Shown here in pieces: positions 35,680 through 47,834 of a stretch of 64,000 nt of DNA. The position numbers and the translations under genes were made by a program. The notes beneath the pieces were generated by a model. The model searched no databases. It was given only the letters and a program-made list of their open reading frames with translations, and was not told the DNA's origin. Within the stretch, counting starts at the first letter, position 1. Each line of letters opens with the position of its first letter. Origin of the DNA: Rhodocollybia butyracea (lineage: Eukaryota; Basidiomycota; Agaricomycetes; Agaricales; Omphalotaceae); the NCBI GenBank assembly GCA_015501585.1, contig JADNRY010000045.1:1-64000 (forward strand), in the 5' to 3' direction.

Positions 35680-36480
35680 TCAGTCGCGCCGTGAGAAAAG
35701 TTCGCGTTCGATTTCGGTCCATATTTGAATTGGATGGCTTAACGAGACACACAAGCGATTTCTAGTAGCTATTTGCGCCATGACCACCGTTCTATGGCGA
35801 GATGATTGGATACCAAACGTACACATCAGCAAGATAGCAAAACATCGCAAGTATATAAGTATTCCAACTAATTGCAGGTACAACCACGCCACCTCTATCC
35901 AGATATTCAACTCCCCCGCCTTCAATCGTTGCCTCAAATCTCTTGTTGTTCTCTGTTCAGCGTATGAATATACACGATCTATGGCCTTGCCGATCCTACC
36001 GTGGACACAGTCTTCTTCATATCTCACTTCATACCCATCCAACACGTCCTTGAAAAGGGTATGCATTGTGAAATTTTCTGCTGCCTACTGTTCACCAAGA
36101 TCCAACATCTCCTGGAGCAACAAGTAGTAGAAAAGAAGATATTGCAAACCGAACTTCACCATCGCAAAGAAGGCCCGAAAATTGTATGGCCAAGAATGGT
36201 CAGATCTCTTCAGGCTGGTCAGCAAAATTCTTCGCATCGTTACCTGTGCCACCAAAGAGAAGTCAATTTCATCACGTAGAGCGACGTAAACAGGCAAAGG
36301 AACAACAAGTGGATTTTTCGAATATAGAAAAATTGGTCCCGTGCGGCGCATGAAGTTTTCACATGTCACAGTAATGCGACGATATGAGTGCTTAAAATCA
36401 GCGCGATAGGGCACAGAATGTAAGATATGGTTAGTCGTCGAAGGCGGACACAGTTTACGGTGGCTGTGTTGCTTAGTCAA
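35680..36480 (-). pseudogene. Hypothetical protein next to copy A, in-frame TAG
   Basis: One minus-strand frame from 36480 (MTKQHSHRKLCPPS ... FRAFFAMVKFGLQYLL ... EMLDLGEQ) is stopped by TAG near 36087 and continues in the same frame with AAENFTMHTLFKDVLDGYEV ... RLKAGELNIWIEVAWLYLQ. The same TAG is present in the truncated copy of unit B (near 39362), so it predates the duplication or reflects an undetected intron. I do not recognise the family. Confidence 0.45.
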
Positions 36481-38133
36481 GGGCCATATGTTGATGTGAC
36501 GCTGTGACAGAACTGAGAGAGCAGATTGACAGCACGTGCTGTGACATCACGCGACTAGTCGAATCGCATTCGTATTTAAGTATCTACCTACCTACACAGA
36601 AAGAATTATCTAAAACAAGTATCGAAATGTACGGAAAATCTAGTAGAGAGTGGTAAGTAGTATGTAGTCTGATCTATTAGTAGGGAAAATCGTCGAAGTA
36701 GAAGACTAGTAGAAAGAAAATAGAAACTTAGAACTAGCAGTGGGCCAGCGCTCTCGTGTGGCGGTTACTCGGGCAACCTGGCAAGAAAGACACTGACAGA
36801 CATGTATAACAAGAGTGTACAATATGAGAGGATATAGTAAGGATGCTATTTTTTTCTGAATTGATAAGATGATTTTACTCCGGAGGTAACTCTCTTTCGT
36901 GGTCATGCCAAAAATCTGCGTTCGTTCCTCCGTCAGGAGTAGCAATGACTGCAATCCATTGAATTCCGAAAGAGATTCTTTCTATCTCATAACGTTGGAT
37001 GGTATGGCAGATCAGAGCCAAAGAACCTTTGCGGATGTCGTAAATTGGAACTAGCAGCAGTTAGTAGGTCATCTAACAGGTTACAGTATGTTAGATGTTG
37101 TATACGCACTGAAAAGGGAAGGATCGGGAATGTCTGGGAGGTTCTGAGCCGAGGCGGTTGCGATGCCTACAAGTGCTGAAGAGTGCAACCAGGAATCTTC
37201 TGAGCATACATAAGTTGTATATGGCATTCGCCGTGGTTCACGCGTTCACGCGTCACGCCGCATCGGATATGGCTTCACTGACACTAGAGCCTACGTTAAA
37301 CGAGGCTCACACATATTCATTTGGTTGGGTCGAGTGCCGTGACTGAGTACTGAGTACTGACGCCGGGTCGATTTTTTCGGATCCCAGGCGGATTGGGTAT
37401 CTGTACGTGAATTTTCAGCTCAAAAAATCCTTGTTCTCATCTTTGTTAGGTCAAGTGCACAGAACCAGTCGAGGAAATGGTGACTAGATAATAATGTCGA
37501 ACATAGAACCTGGTTCACTGCCTCTATCTCTATATTTCCTCAGCTCAGCGATGACAAGTCTGACATCTCTCTTATTTCCTCACCACCTTTCTATCAACAT
37601 CTCAGCGTTGCAGGCTCTTCATCCACTGGTTCGAACAAAGACAATTCAACGATGTATCCCAACATCTTTTTATACTACGATTCGGATATTCTGTTATGAC
37701 GAAATGGGGACACCAGTAGTCTGTTATCTAAGCGCCTCACTCCTAATTAGTTAAATCGAAGCTCCACTTTTAACGGGAGTAATTACCAAAAAAGCATTAA
37801 GGCACACAATCTTCAGAACAGAAACTCGGCAATAAATTGCCCTCGTAAATCAGAAACCTCATTAATCTTTCTAAAGATTCCATCGAGCTTATCTTTATCC
37901 GACGGCTGTATGCATGGGCGTATTATGTTCGAGGTCTTGAGATCTATAAAAGATCTCTAATGGAGGAAAATCAGTGGATATCATGACGAAACAAGTAGGC
38001 CATTTACCGCGATGATTCTCTTCAACGTCATGAGTTTTGCGTAGGAATCATAGCCGAACGCTTCGGTCTCGACGGCCTAGAAAAATTTGATACAGATATA
38101 AGAACAAGTTGAAAAGGAGTAGAAAAGACCTAA

Positions 38134-38877
38134 TCAACGCACATTGATGTAGAATGCCCTGTATTCGCCTATCTTATCACGAAGCGTCTGAATCTTGCTA
38201 TCATAATCTTCTCTAGCTGCAGCTGTCTTGAAATCCCTCAGGTTCACCGCGGCCTCGATAGCTGGGAGGTAGAATTCGGATGCATCGACGAAGATAAGAA
38301 ACTCAGGCTTGGCCCAACTTTGGTACAGCTCGAGTTCTTCAACGGAAACTTCACCATCGTAGTGAGCATGCCGAGCCGCGATCTCGGAGGGTTCGCAGAA
38401 CCAGTATGTAACAACCCCTAGGGCCAAAGCGAAACCATTCGCTGCCATCACGGACAAGGCCATCTGCGAGTAGTCATCTGCCGGCAAGCAGGATGCGAGT
38501 GAATACTTCATATATATGAGCCAACAAGCGATATATGTGAGGGCCAGAAAGGACACGAGATGTAGAAGAATCGCCAAGATATTGTGAGTAACCTGAGCCG
38601 TGGTCTCGTAGGTCATGCGTCGTGAAAGGCGGTAGTAGTAGTTAGCGAGCACTAGGCCGAGAACAACCAGAGTCGCTGCCAGCAAGGAGGATAACTTGAG
38701 CTGCAAGAAAGAGACTGGCGAGCAATAGTTGAGTGTTGTATGATGCACGAGCATAAAAGCGAAAAGTGTTGGGCCAAGAAATATCGGAAGGCATGCGCGT
38801 GTTGAGGGATCCACTTGATCATCATCGACATGGTGGTGGTACAAGTTCAAGTGGTTTTCTGACCTTTGGCGATCCAA
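38134..38877 (-). CDS. Four-TM membrane protein, copy B
   Basis: A single 247-aa frame. Hydrophobic segments CLPIFLGPTLFAFMLV, LSSLLAATLVVLGLVLANYY, ILLHLVSFLALTYIACWLIY and VMAANGFALALGVVTYWF give four helices, followed by an acidic-amphipathic C-terminal domain (VSVEELELYQSWAKPEFLIF ... KIGEYRAFYINVR). The start differs from copy A: a 2-nt difference makes copy A's ATG out of frame here, so an upstream ATG at 38877 is used. Function unknown; the duplication suggests a lineage-specific family. Confidence 0.65.
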   Translation of the reverse strand: MDRQRSENHLNLYHHHVDDDQVDPSTRACLPIFLGPTLFAFMLVHHTTLNYCSPVSFLQLKLSSLLAATLVVLGLVLANYYYRLSRRMTYETTAQVTHNILAILLHLVSFLALTYIACWLIYMKYSLASCLPADDYSQMALSVMAANGFALALGVVTYWFCEPSEIAARHAHYDGEVSVEELELYQSWAKPEFLIFVDASEFYLPAIEAAVNLRDFKTAAAREDYDSKIQTLRDKIGEYRAFYINVR

Positions 38878-39625
38878 CTGCTCTTATGTCATCGCGTGTT
38901 AAAGTGTGACATGACGGAAAACCATCATAAGTTTGCGTTCAGTTTCGGTCAATATTTGAATTGAGTGGCTTAACGAGATACAGAAGATGAGTTTCTAATT
39001 ATTTGCGCCATGGTCATTCGTTCGTTCTATGGCGAGATGATTCCCTAGAGTCAAGATCGAACGTACACATCTGAAATATATACGCTACCTCTATCCCAGA
39101 TATCCAACTCCCCCGCCTTCAAGCTTCAAGCGTCGTCTCGAACCTCTTCAAAGGCTGCAGTCTTCTACAGCACGTACCGTGACTGGTGAACGTGCTCTTT
39201 AAATTGCTGTTCTCAGTTCAGCGTATGAATATATGCGATTTATGGCCTCGCCGATCCTACCGTGCACACGGTCATCTTCATATCTCACCTTCACCACTTC
39301 ATACCTATCCAACACGCCCCTGAAAAGGCTGGTATGCATTGCTAAATTTTCTGCTGCCTACTGTTGACCGAAATCTCCTAGAGTAACAAGCAGTAGAAAA
39401 GAAGATATTGCAAACCGAAGTTCACCATCGCGAAAGAGGCCAAATAATCGAACGGCCAAGAGTGGTCAGATCTCTTCATGTGAGTCATGCCGTGTGCAAC
39501 TGTCCTAGCTGATCTGGGCTTCATACGGAGCATACGCAAGAAATGGGGTCCATTCTTGGGTGGGGCTCAAAAAAATTATATTAAACGAGCGTACATACAC
39601 TACAAGCCTGTGCATGGAGAAATGG

Positions 39626-40993
39626 TCACTTCCGTTTCGTATAGTCTGGTACTGCAGGAATCCGCAGAAGAATAAAAGTCGCTTGTTTCACCCAATGAGT
39701 AGGTGTTAATAAGAGGCGCAGCAACGGGTGTTCGTTCTTGGGTGGGGCTCGAGATCGCAATTGCCACCAGTATAAGTTCTTGCAAAGCTCTGCGAAACGA
39801 GAAACGACCACATCCATGGTCGGCCGTTTGAGTGGATCGTCGTGGGTCATGTCAGAAATGAGGCCATGTAGGAACTCCAGGTTAGCTCTTGGTACAGTAA
39901 ATGGATCGCCCTGTGTTCTTCCTAAGCGTTTCTCGAAAATAAGTGAGAAAACCAGACAACTCACGACCAAAAAATTATTGCGGATAACGTTCCCGACACA
40001 ATAGACGTCCACTTTGAAAGGATTACACAACTCATTCCTCAGGAATTCTGGCACCGACTGGTCGCCACCATAGCCTGGGGGAAGCAGGGGAGAAGAATTT
40101 GATTCATATTGCACAGACATGTCGTAGTCTATCCAGTAATACTTGACAGGATGTAGAGTGCGACTACGCGGCTTCGAGCTCCCACTCCAGTCGCGCTTCA
40201 TATCCGGAGATAAAGGATGAGGAGGATGCTTGAACGCTGGGTACGAGTCCATCATAATATTTGTGTCTTTCGCGTCACTGCGGGAGGTAAGAGAGGAAGA
40301 TACGCGGTGAATGCCGATGATACGCACTTGTGAGCGACGTTTAAACTATGCATGAATTGTAAACCCTGTATTGACCAAGTCAGAACTGGGATGTGTGCAA
40401 AAACCTGCGAACTCGCCTCAAACAGTTGACCACAAAAATCAATCACTTCCCCTACAGAGGTGAACTCTTCGAGGAGAATTTCCCAACGGACCAAGCAGGG
40501 CATAACCACAATGAGATTCCTCCTTCAACCGGATCGGTGGGTCAACCTCCAACGTTTCGTAGGTAGGCACACAGTGATTTCTGGTATCGGAAATAGTAGA
40601 CTCAGATGAGAAAATAGGCCCGATTTTCAGCTCGTCGGATATGGATTCTGGATCTGCACGCCTCAGCATCACAATTTTGTGGTCTCGTATGCGAGTTGCG
40701 TCCATCAGAAGCGGGTGCTAAAGAAAACTGAATAACGGATATGTTATGGAGATGAACCGAAGGACGCTCACGAGAGGAACATGGTGGTCTTCATATATCC
40801 GTAGAGTATACGACTTCCTTTTCCTTCCCTTCCAAGAAGGAGTCCAATCAGGGTGGTATCGCGAGCGAAGCTGGTAGCCTTTATCCTTGAGCCAGTGGTA
40901 ATGGTCGCGCCAGAATTCCTCAAAGTCGTGCAGCCTTGTGCGTTCTAGGTTGAGGGATTGGGCCTCCGCATCGGTCTGTACGGGAGCATTCAT
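39626..40993 (-). pseudogene. Fungal protein-kinase-like gene with frame shift
   Basis: N-terminal exon FEEFWRDHYHWLKDKGYQLR ... PDWTPSWKG, then LLMDATRIRDHKIVMLRRAD, then GEVIDFCGQLFE and GLQFMHSLNVAH. Using the intron GTGCGTATC...CCCGCAG, the catalytic loop reads VAHNDAKDTNIMMD, i.e. H-N-D-x4-N for the usual HRD-x4-N. The DFG position is WIDYDMS. Later come VPEFLRNELCNPFKVDVYCV and the C-terminal LKRPTMDVVVSRF. This belongs to a kinase-like family frequent in basidiomycetes whose members often lack canonical residues. A one-base shift near 40517 (between RLKEES and VVMPCLVRWE) breaks the frame. Confidence 0.7.
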
Positions 40994-42243
40994 AGAGGAA
41001 TAAAGAAAAACGTATCCTGCTTAGAAAAGTGTGGCGACATCTGAAAAGAACAAGAGATAGGTACACGTGAGTACACTGAACTTTGCAAGGACCTACGGAT
41101 GTGGGATAAGCTAGTAGAGTTAATATTTACCATCGAGAGACAGTCCAGATGTCCAATCTCGAGACTGAGCAGGTTTGGCTTGTGTGGGTGGGTATAGAAG
41201 ACGCGGCAAAGATGCTACAAGAATCAAAACGAAGAAAAGCGCTTACACGACGCGTGCCGACGGTCCTGGGCGGACCGTCCGCGATTCAGGCGCCGATTTT
41301 TCCGCCCTCCAAATTCCCAGAGCGCAAACCAAAGCGCATCTCGTCCTCTATTCTTAGTACTTACGAGCTACCTAGTGTAGCGTACTCAAAACCCGCTCTA
41401 CTTGTTTACTCTTCTGAATACGACAATGTCCTCTGGTTGGCTTCTGTTTTTATTGTGACCATTTTTTGGACCTCCTCAAGGCTCCATTCATGCGGCGCAC
41501 TCGCTACGAGTTAACGCAGTTCTGCTTGTCGCAATCTATTTAAATCCAATGCTCTCTCAACTCGCTCTCAACATCACTATGATACTACCAAGGTAGCGGT
41601 ACTATGTTCTGACGCTTTATGTCTATAATCACTACCTGAACCCCAATTTTCGTAAATTTGTTGTTCAAGTGGGGAACCTATCTTCCAAGGAACGTTCAGT
41701 TTTTCCTAAGGAAATTTTCTCGGACTCGGACTCTTCCTGGTCTCTGAAGGATAATTGTGGAGCGTCAAGATGATTTCGCAAAAACCAAATCAACCAGAAA
41801 TTTCCGCAGCAAGGCCTTAGATAGAGCTGGAGACGTTCTCGGATAATTAGCTCGGGGGTAATTGGACACCACCGTAACCATGAATGTGAACTAAACGGTT
41901 GGATAGGCTTTCTACTGACTCTAAACGCTGTATCTCGGCAAAGAAGTTTATTTATTTTCCAAAAATAAAGTGAGTGCCAAACTTGGCCTGCGAGAATATT
42001 GATCATGCCCCTTGAACCTGCTGTGTCTATGTCCTACCAAATTTTACGAAAAATTTCCGAAGGCTATTACGGATCGCAAGTCCGTCTGAAGTAATTCTCG
42101 TCGTCGAACAGCTTCGCAATAGTTTGTTTGGTTACACGAAGGCCCCACTTTCATGTGTGCTCGCGGAAAATACGCGGTTCAACATCGTTTTTCCCGGAAA
42201 ACATCCGTTTGGTAGATGTGTCCAAGCTGGTTCCAAGTACCAG
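40994..42243. other. No gene recognised; upstream region of the GH7 gene
   Basis: Open frames at 41149-41514 (plus) and 41665-42006 (minus) carry no motifs and no splice logic. The last ~200 bp are the promoter side of the cellobiohydrolase gene. Confidence 0.35.
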
Positions 42244-42251
42244 TATAAAAG
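42244..42251 (+). promoter_or_regulatory. TATA box of the GH7 gene
   Basis: TATAAAAG 64 bp before the ATG at 42308, the usual spacing for highly expressed fungal secreted-enzyme genes. Confidence 0.65.
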
Positions 42252-42307
42252 GACACATTGGGCTCGACATTCTCCATCGGTTCACACTAATCGTCACTGG
42301 CATTGAA

Positions 42308-43986
42308 ATGTTCCACTCATCGGCTCTGCTCTTCTTCGCCCTCTCCGCCATCGTGTACGGCCAACAGATTGGCACGCTCACTGCAGAGGTTCACCCACCA
42401 CTGACCTGGGAAACATGTACCGCGTCTGGCTGCACAAGTCAAGATTCTACGGTTGTCATTGATGCAAACTGGCGTTACCTTCACATTACCAGCGGCACTG
42501 AGAACTGTTACGAGGGTGACACATGGGACTTCGATATCTGTACCAGTAAGTATAAAATTGATAACTCTTTCTCGCTCTACTGATCATCTTTTTCAATAGC
42601 CCCCGAAGTCTGCGCTGCGAACTGTGCTCTCGACGGAGCGGATTATGAGTGTATGTTTGATCAAGCCACCTATGCGATAGCCAATTAACAACACGCTTAT
42701 AGCTACCTACGGTGTCACCACCAGCGGAGATGCGTTGACGCTCAAATTTGTGACCGTCTCTGAACAGGCCAACGTTGGTTCTCGTCTATACTTGATGGCT
42801 CCCGGAAGTGAGACCGAGTATCAACTCTTCCACCTGCTCAACCAAGAATTTACTTTCGACGTCGACGTCTCCCAGCTTCCTTGTGGTATTAACGGCGCTT
42901 TGTACTTCAGTCAAATGGATGCTGATGGTGGAGTTGTAAGTTTCAGCATAGGAGCTCCAAAGCCAAGCGTTTCTGATATCGTTTACAGTCACGATTCCCA
43001 ACCAACAAAGCTGGAGCTCAGTACGGAACTGGATACTGTGACTCTCAGTGTCCTTCGGACATCAAATTCATTGATGGAGTTGTACGTGCATATTTTTCTC
43101 AGATGTACCTCGATATTTACGCAGAATAGGCTAACACTGTTGACTGGACCCCATCCACTAACAACGTTAACACTGGAACTGGGAGCATGGGAACTTGCTG
43201 CACGGAAATGGATGTTCGTCTGCACATCACAAGTCAAAGCCGAAGTATACTCATCCTTTTGTTTAGATCTGGGAAGCCAACTCGATGGCAGCTGCCTTTA
43301 CCGCTCATGCTTGCACTGTGACCGAGCAGACTTCTTGCACTGGCACCACCTGCTCTCTTCCAAACTCAACCCAAGGTGTTTGTGACCAGGCTGGTTGCGA
43401 CTTCAACTCTTTCCGTCTCGGCGACACTTCTTTCTTCGGTCCTGGAATGACTGTCGACACCACTCAGCCATTCACTGTTGTAACGCAGGTACGTCCGGAT
43501 ACTTACAAAGATCTAACATAACTGAGCGCAATTTTAATACAGTTCGTCACCTCGAACAACGAGAGCACCGGTTCCCTGTCCGCTATCCGACGAATTTATG
43601 TCCAAAACGGAGTTGAAATCGCCAACTCTGAAACCAATGTTGCTGGTATCACGGCTACCAACGAAATCTCCGCAACCTTCTGTCAGGAGGAGGCGGCTGC
43701 CTTTGCTGAAACCGATACTTTTGACTCCAAGGGTGGACTGGACGCTATGGCTTCTGCCTTCAACACCGGAATGGTTCTGGTTCTCAGTCTCTGGGACGAC
43801 TACGCTGTAAACATGCTCTGGCTCGACAGCGACTTCCCCACCGACGGAACTGCCCCTGGTGACGCCCGTGGCGCTTGTGCTACCACATCTGGAGTTCCCG
43901 CTACCGTTGAGGCGCAATCTCCCAACGCCCAGGTCATCTTTTCCAACATCAAAGTCGGTGATATCGGTACTACCTTTAGCGCTTGA
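42308..43986 (+). CDS. GH7 cellobiohydrolase, catalytic domain only
   Basis: Seven exons (42308-42545, 42600-42650, 42703-42935, 42989-43081, 43130-43213, 43267-43488, 43543-43986) join in phase to 454 aa. A signal peptide ([18 protein letters not shown]) precedes QQIGT, the usual mature start. Family landmarks: [59 protein letters not shown] joined across an intron to IWEANS (nucleophile Glu, Asp and acid/base Glu all present), [37 protein letters not shown] and [14 protein letters not shown]. It cleaves cellobiose from cellulose chain ends outside the cell. No linker or CBM1. It begins the GH7-kinase array and is the only intact GH7 copy. Confidence 0.96.
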
Positions 43987-44039
43987 ATTTTGAATTGGAG
44001 TCGAGAGTAATATGATACCCTGAATCGTAGATAAGTAGC

Positions 44040-44777
44040 CCTAACAAAAATGCAACTGTGTTTCTGTACTTTCCTTGAGCGACTTATTGATCCCGATGCC
44101 TTCAGCCATTGCTCTCCTGGTCTCGGACGGGTAAAGAGATGTTTTGTCTCAATGATTACTAGTCGTAGAGAAGTCGCGTATGCGATGAATCCAACGAAGT
44201 TTCTCGGTTTCTCGGTATTACCATTACCTCAAGCCTTAGATTCGGCACGGGAGGCGCTCCAGCGCTCGGCTTTTTTGATTCCTGATTTTTTTCGTACGAG
44301 TGATACGCCTTTTACGACCAGGTCCTCCTCATCTTGGCACGTCGTTCAGTTTAATCGTGTGACTCGATACCATCTTCTGCTTGGCTTCTTCAACACCTAT
44401 TAGGACGGTAGTACACGTGCGAAAACAAAATTGAAGGTGCAGGTGACAGAGTGGAGGAGGGACCCGAGCAAGAAACGAGCATCAAAACATCAAATCAATG
44501 TCGCCTTTATGTTTTGTTGCAATGTTTCCATTTTTCCACGCCCACGAGCCATGAGTCCTCACAACCCTGAAGCAATCTTGAAATAGGTTGTTCTTGTACT
44601 GTGCTGTTACCTGTGCCCGCAGGATCTGCTGTACTTTACTGGCACAGTCTGTAGATCTTTGTTTGTTTGACTTGACTTGACTTATACTCTGCACATCATT
44701 TCCATCGCTGACAGAATCAGTGGACCATCAGAACTGAACATCGACGCCATTCTCGGAGCGCCTGTGGAGAGTGATGG
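44040..44777. other. Spacer between GH7 and kinase 1
   Basis: No gene. The same text recurs before kinase 2 (49290-49990) and, more broken, before kinase 3 (54190-54850), including ATTGATCCCGA and CTTCAGCCATTGCTCTCCTG. Open frames in it are incidental. Confidence 0.6.
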
Positions 44778-44783
44778 TATAAG
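44778..44783 (+). promoter_or_regulatory. TATA-like core promoter of kinase 1
   Basis: TATAAG, 72 bp before the ATG, is preserved before kinase 2 (49994) and kinase 3 (54856), within a shared GATGGTATAAGAGAA context. Conservation across otherwise drifting spacers supports a promoter role. Confidence 0.5.
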
Positions 44784-44849
44784 AGAATTGTCCAGGTAAA
44801 AGCTGTGAACTTTCTCTACTACATTAATACTTATACTTTTCGTCAAGCC

Positions 44850-47834
44850 ATGTCAGAACTGGCCTCGTCAGTGGCTTCTCTACCACAGACTCGGAATACA
44901 CACCGTTACACACATCAACACACAAGATCGGACCCTTCCTTACCTTCGCTCCCAACTCCAAGCGTGGAAGTTACTCCTCCTACCTCATTCAGAAATCTTA
45001 GTACAGGCTTGTCACCACCACCTAGTACCTCACTCAGCCTGGGCCATCCTCTTTCTCGAGGAGGCTCCATCGGTAGTGGTCGCGGTCGAAGTCGAGTTCG
45101 GGACAGAAAGACCACAGCTTCTCAATCCTCTTCGCGAGAAACCAGTGCCGATTCTCATACTTCGACGGACACCAGTCACTCTTGGCGCAATCTCTTCAGT
45201 CCTAGAGGATGGAGGTCAAGTCCCTCGAGGGAACACGTGCCTGTACCCAGAGAGCAATCGGATGCATATTTGAGGACGGGGATGGTACTGTGTTATTATG
45301 GTTGCTACTCTCCTTTTGTTATGCTTACTCAGGTTTACAGCGTGTTCAATATGCCCTAAAATCCGTTAAGGATGTAACCCGGATCGGTCTCCAAGTTGTT
45401 GCTGATACGGGAGAGCTCATTCCCGTTCCAGGCCTTCCAATTGTCGCCAGCTTGCTTACTGCGATCTGGGATGCAATAGACGCCGTCGGGGTGTGTTATT
45501 ATTCAACTATTCAATTTCTTGAATACTTGCTCACTTCGCCTAGTCTAACCGATTCGCATGTTTACGTCTGACTGGCCGCTGTGCAGACTTTCTTCTAGCG
45601 ATAACGGAGGAGGTTCACGAGAGGGGAGATCAAGTCACCGCGGAACTACGTAAACCCCTCGAGAAGCTTGAAAGGTAATGGTTACCCTTTTGTATGAAAG
45701 ATTGATTATTGGGTTACTCATGTTTATAAGGGCCTTCCGATTGATCTTGGAATTGATGCAGGGAATTAGAGACCAGCCCTTCTGGAGACGATTCCTCGAC
45801 CGGGATAAGATTCATGCAGATATTGAAACGTGCCATGAGTCACTGAATGATTGTATGATTCTCTTTAATGTGAGCCGCCTCCTGTTCCTCACCGCCTAAA
45901 AACGTTTATCTGGCTTAGATATCTATTCTCACTCGCATTTTGGGCAATGTATCGGGGCCCTCAAACCAGCCAGTTGGCACTACTCCAAGCATCCTCATGT
46001 CCGATAACTCCCACGAGACCCATGAAGCTGAATTGACTCCTGTCGATGACGACTCGGGTCTGAATCAGCTACATCAGTTTTCATCTGCGGCGCCCTTCGC
46101 TGACGATTCAGCATTAACCGATGCCGATCGTCTTCAAGAACATCTACGCCGTTTCCAAGAACGCCAAAACGAGCTGGACAAAGCAGCCGATATGAACGAC
46201 CTCCGCCAGCTTTTGTCCGCGGCGCTGGATGCAAATGATGACGCTGAAATGCAAAAAGTGCTGCAAGTTGCCTCGAAGGATATGCTGAAAGCAATTCGTA
46301 CGTTGCTGGCAGTGTTGGAAGGACGGGATCCACATTGGAGACCTCCACCGAGCTCTGCGATGCGCTCGACGAAACAGCTTCCTCATACCAGAGCGTTCAC
46401 TTGGCCATTGGATGAGAGAGAAGGGAACATACTGGATGGGGAGCATATCGAGTCCGGTATTGCCCGCTTGGTCCAGCAGCAGAACGAAACCACACTCCCC
46501 AGTTGGACTGTTGAAAAGTAAGCTCACGAAAATGTTGTAGTATTGTCTTACGAGCCTTTCGTTCTTTGCGTAGGAGTGATGTTTCGTTCCAGGAGTTAAT
46601 AGGCAGGGGGTTCTTCTCCAACGTCTACAAGGGCACTTGGAGACACCGAACCGTTGCTATCAAAGTTCTTGAGCGGTCTACCAAGCGTGAGGCCTTTCTT
46701 TCAGAGGTTGATGTTTGGAAGTCTTTCAGACATCCTAACATCCTTCGGCTCTATGGGACAAGTGATCCATACAAAGATAATACATGGTTCCTTGTAAGCC
46801 CATATATGAGGAATGGATCGCTACCGGAGTATTTGAAAAGACTTGAATGGGATGGGAGTATGATAATGGGTTCATCTATGGTGTCAGAGGTGTACGGGGA
46901 CAGTTCAATACCTGACTTGCTCAGGTTCATGCACGAGATTTCTCAGGCCATGGAGTACTTACACTCCATGCACGTTATTCATGGCGATCTCAAGGTAGAC
47001 TGGTTTCTTTCGCACATCCCGTTTCATTCTGGTAACAGATTCTATGATTCGTAGGGGGCAAACGTTCTACTCGACAATGACCTCCGATGTGTCCTTGCCG
47101 ATTTCGGTCACAGCAGACATCAGGCGAAAATCTCGTTCAAGGATCCCAAACCTGCCCGTATGTCATTGATTGCAAAACCTCACACAAGACTAAACACATA
47201 TCATGTAGATGGCTTTCGCTGGCAGTCGCCGGAGCTCATGTCAGGGCGCGGGTTCATCTCAAAGGGGAATGATGTTTATGCTTTCGCTATTACATGCATC
47301 GAGATCGTCACCATGGGCAGTCTTCCTTGGCCTATGAAGCCTGATGATGTCGTCAAGACCATTGTGTTGGGTAAGAGAATCAAATTTCAGCTTCAATTGT
47401 GTGCTAAGCTTTCCCGCTCCAGAGCAAAATGGCCGTCCGCCGTTCCCATCAAAAATTGTGGACCGCTTGGGGGTTCGCTCGCTTCTTGAGAACTGTTGGC
47501 ATGATGAATTTGGGGAGCGTCCCACATTCTCAAAAGTAGTCAAGGACCTTGAGACTTTGGTGACAGGATTGGCATTCTATAGGCCAGAGTTGTCTCCAAC
47601 TCCCCCTCCTCCACAGTCATTGCCTTTGCCGAAATTGTACACCGCAGACCCACAGCAGATGGAAGGCATCGGGGATTCTGTCCTACTACCCCCAGCTTCA
47701 GAGGATTACACTTCGCCTAGCAGGAGTAACACTATACGCCCAGGTGTGTCTCAAACTCAAATTTGTTTCATCCTGTCTTTTCTTGGTCTGATGATTACTC
47801 TGGTCGTTTAGCGTCAGCCCGAATTAACCAGTGA
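44850..47834 (+). CDS. MLKL-like kinase: helical bundle, helical linker, kinase domain (831 aa)
   Basis: Nine exons join with perfect phase: 44850-45284, 45341-45494, 45587-45674, 45731-45869, 45919-46517, 46574-46994, 47055-47370, 47423-47743 and 47812-47834. Residues 1-145 are a Ser/Arg-rich disordered head. About 146-285 form a helical bundle (VQYALKSVKDVTRIGLQVVA, GELIPVPGLPIVASLLTAIW, FLLAITEEVHERGDQV, IHADIETCHESLNDCMILF) like the MLKL/HeLo-type N-terminal domains of agaricomycetes. About 330-400 is charged and helical (RLQEHLRRFQERQNELDKAA). The kinase domain (473-765) has GRGFFSNVYKG, VAIK (K502), H608-G-D-L-K-G-A-N615, DFG 628-630 and QSPELMSG. It looks active, unlike animal MLKL. 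Pro-rich tail. No lesion seen. Confidence 0.88.

Larger units (their letters stand above)
34440..39480. repeat. Diverged tandem duplication, ~2-kb unit
   Basis: Unit A (34440-36525) and unit B (36525-39480) share the same order: a ~200-bp leader (GTGCTGTGACATCACGCGA at both starts), a segment with ATCCGACGGCTGTRTGCATG (34710 and 37900), the four-TM gene, and the next minus-strand gene. Unit B carries about 1.1 kb of extra sequence at 36730-37860. Coding parts remain clearly alignable while spacers have drifted. Confidence 0.8.

Noticed and set aside
39487..40004. Plus-strand frames over the kinase-like gene
   Set aside because: Shadows of the minus-strand kinase-like coding sequence.
45209..45571. 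Separate small gene at the kinase N-terminus
   Set aside because: The helical-bundle codons belong to exon 2 of the nine-exon kinase; phases and the matching exons in units 2 and 3 show one gene.
47160..47489. Second kinase fragment downstream
   Set aside because: It is exons 7-8 of the same kinase gene read without splicing.
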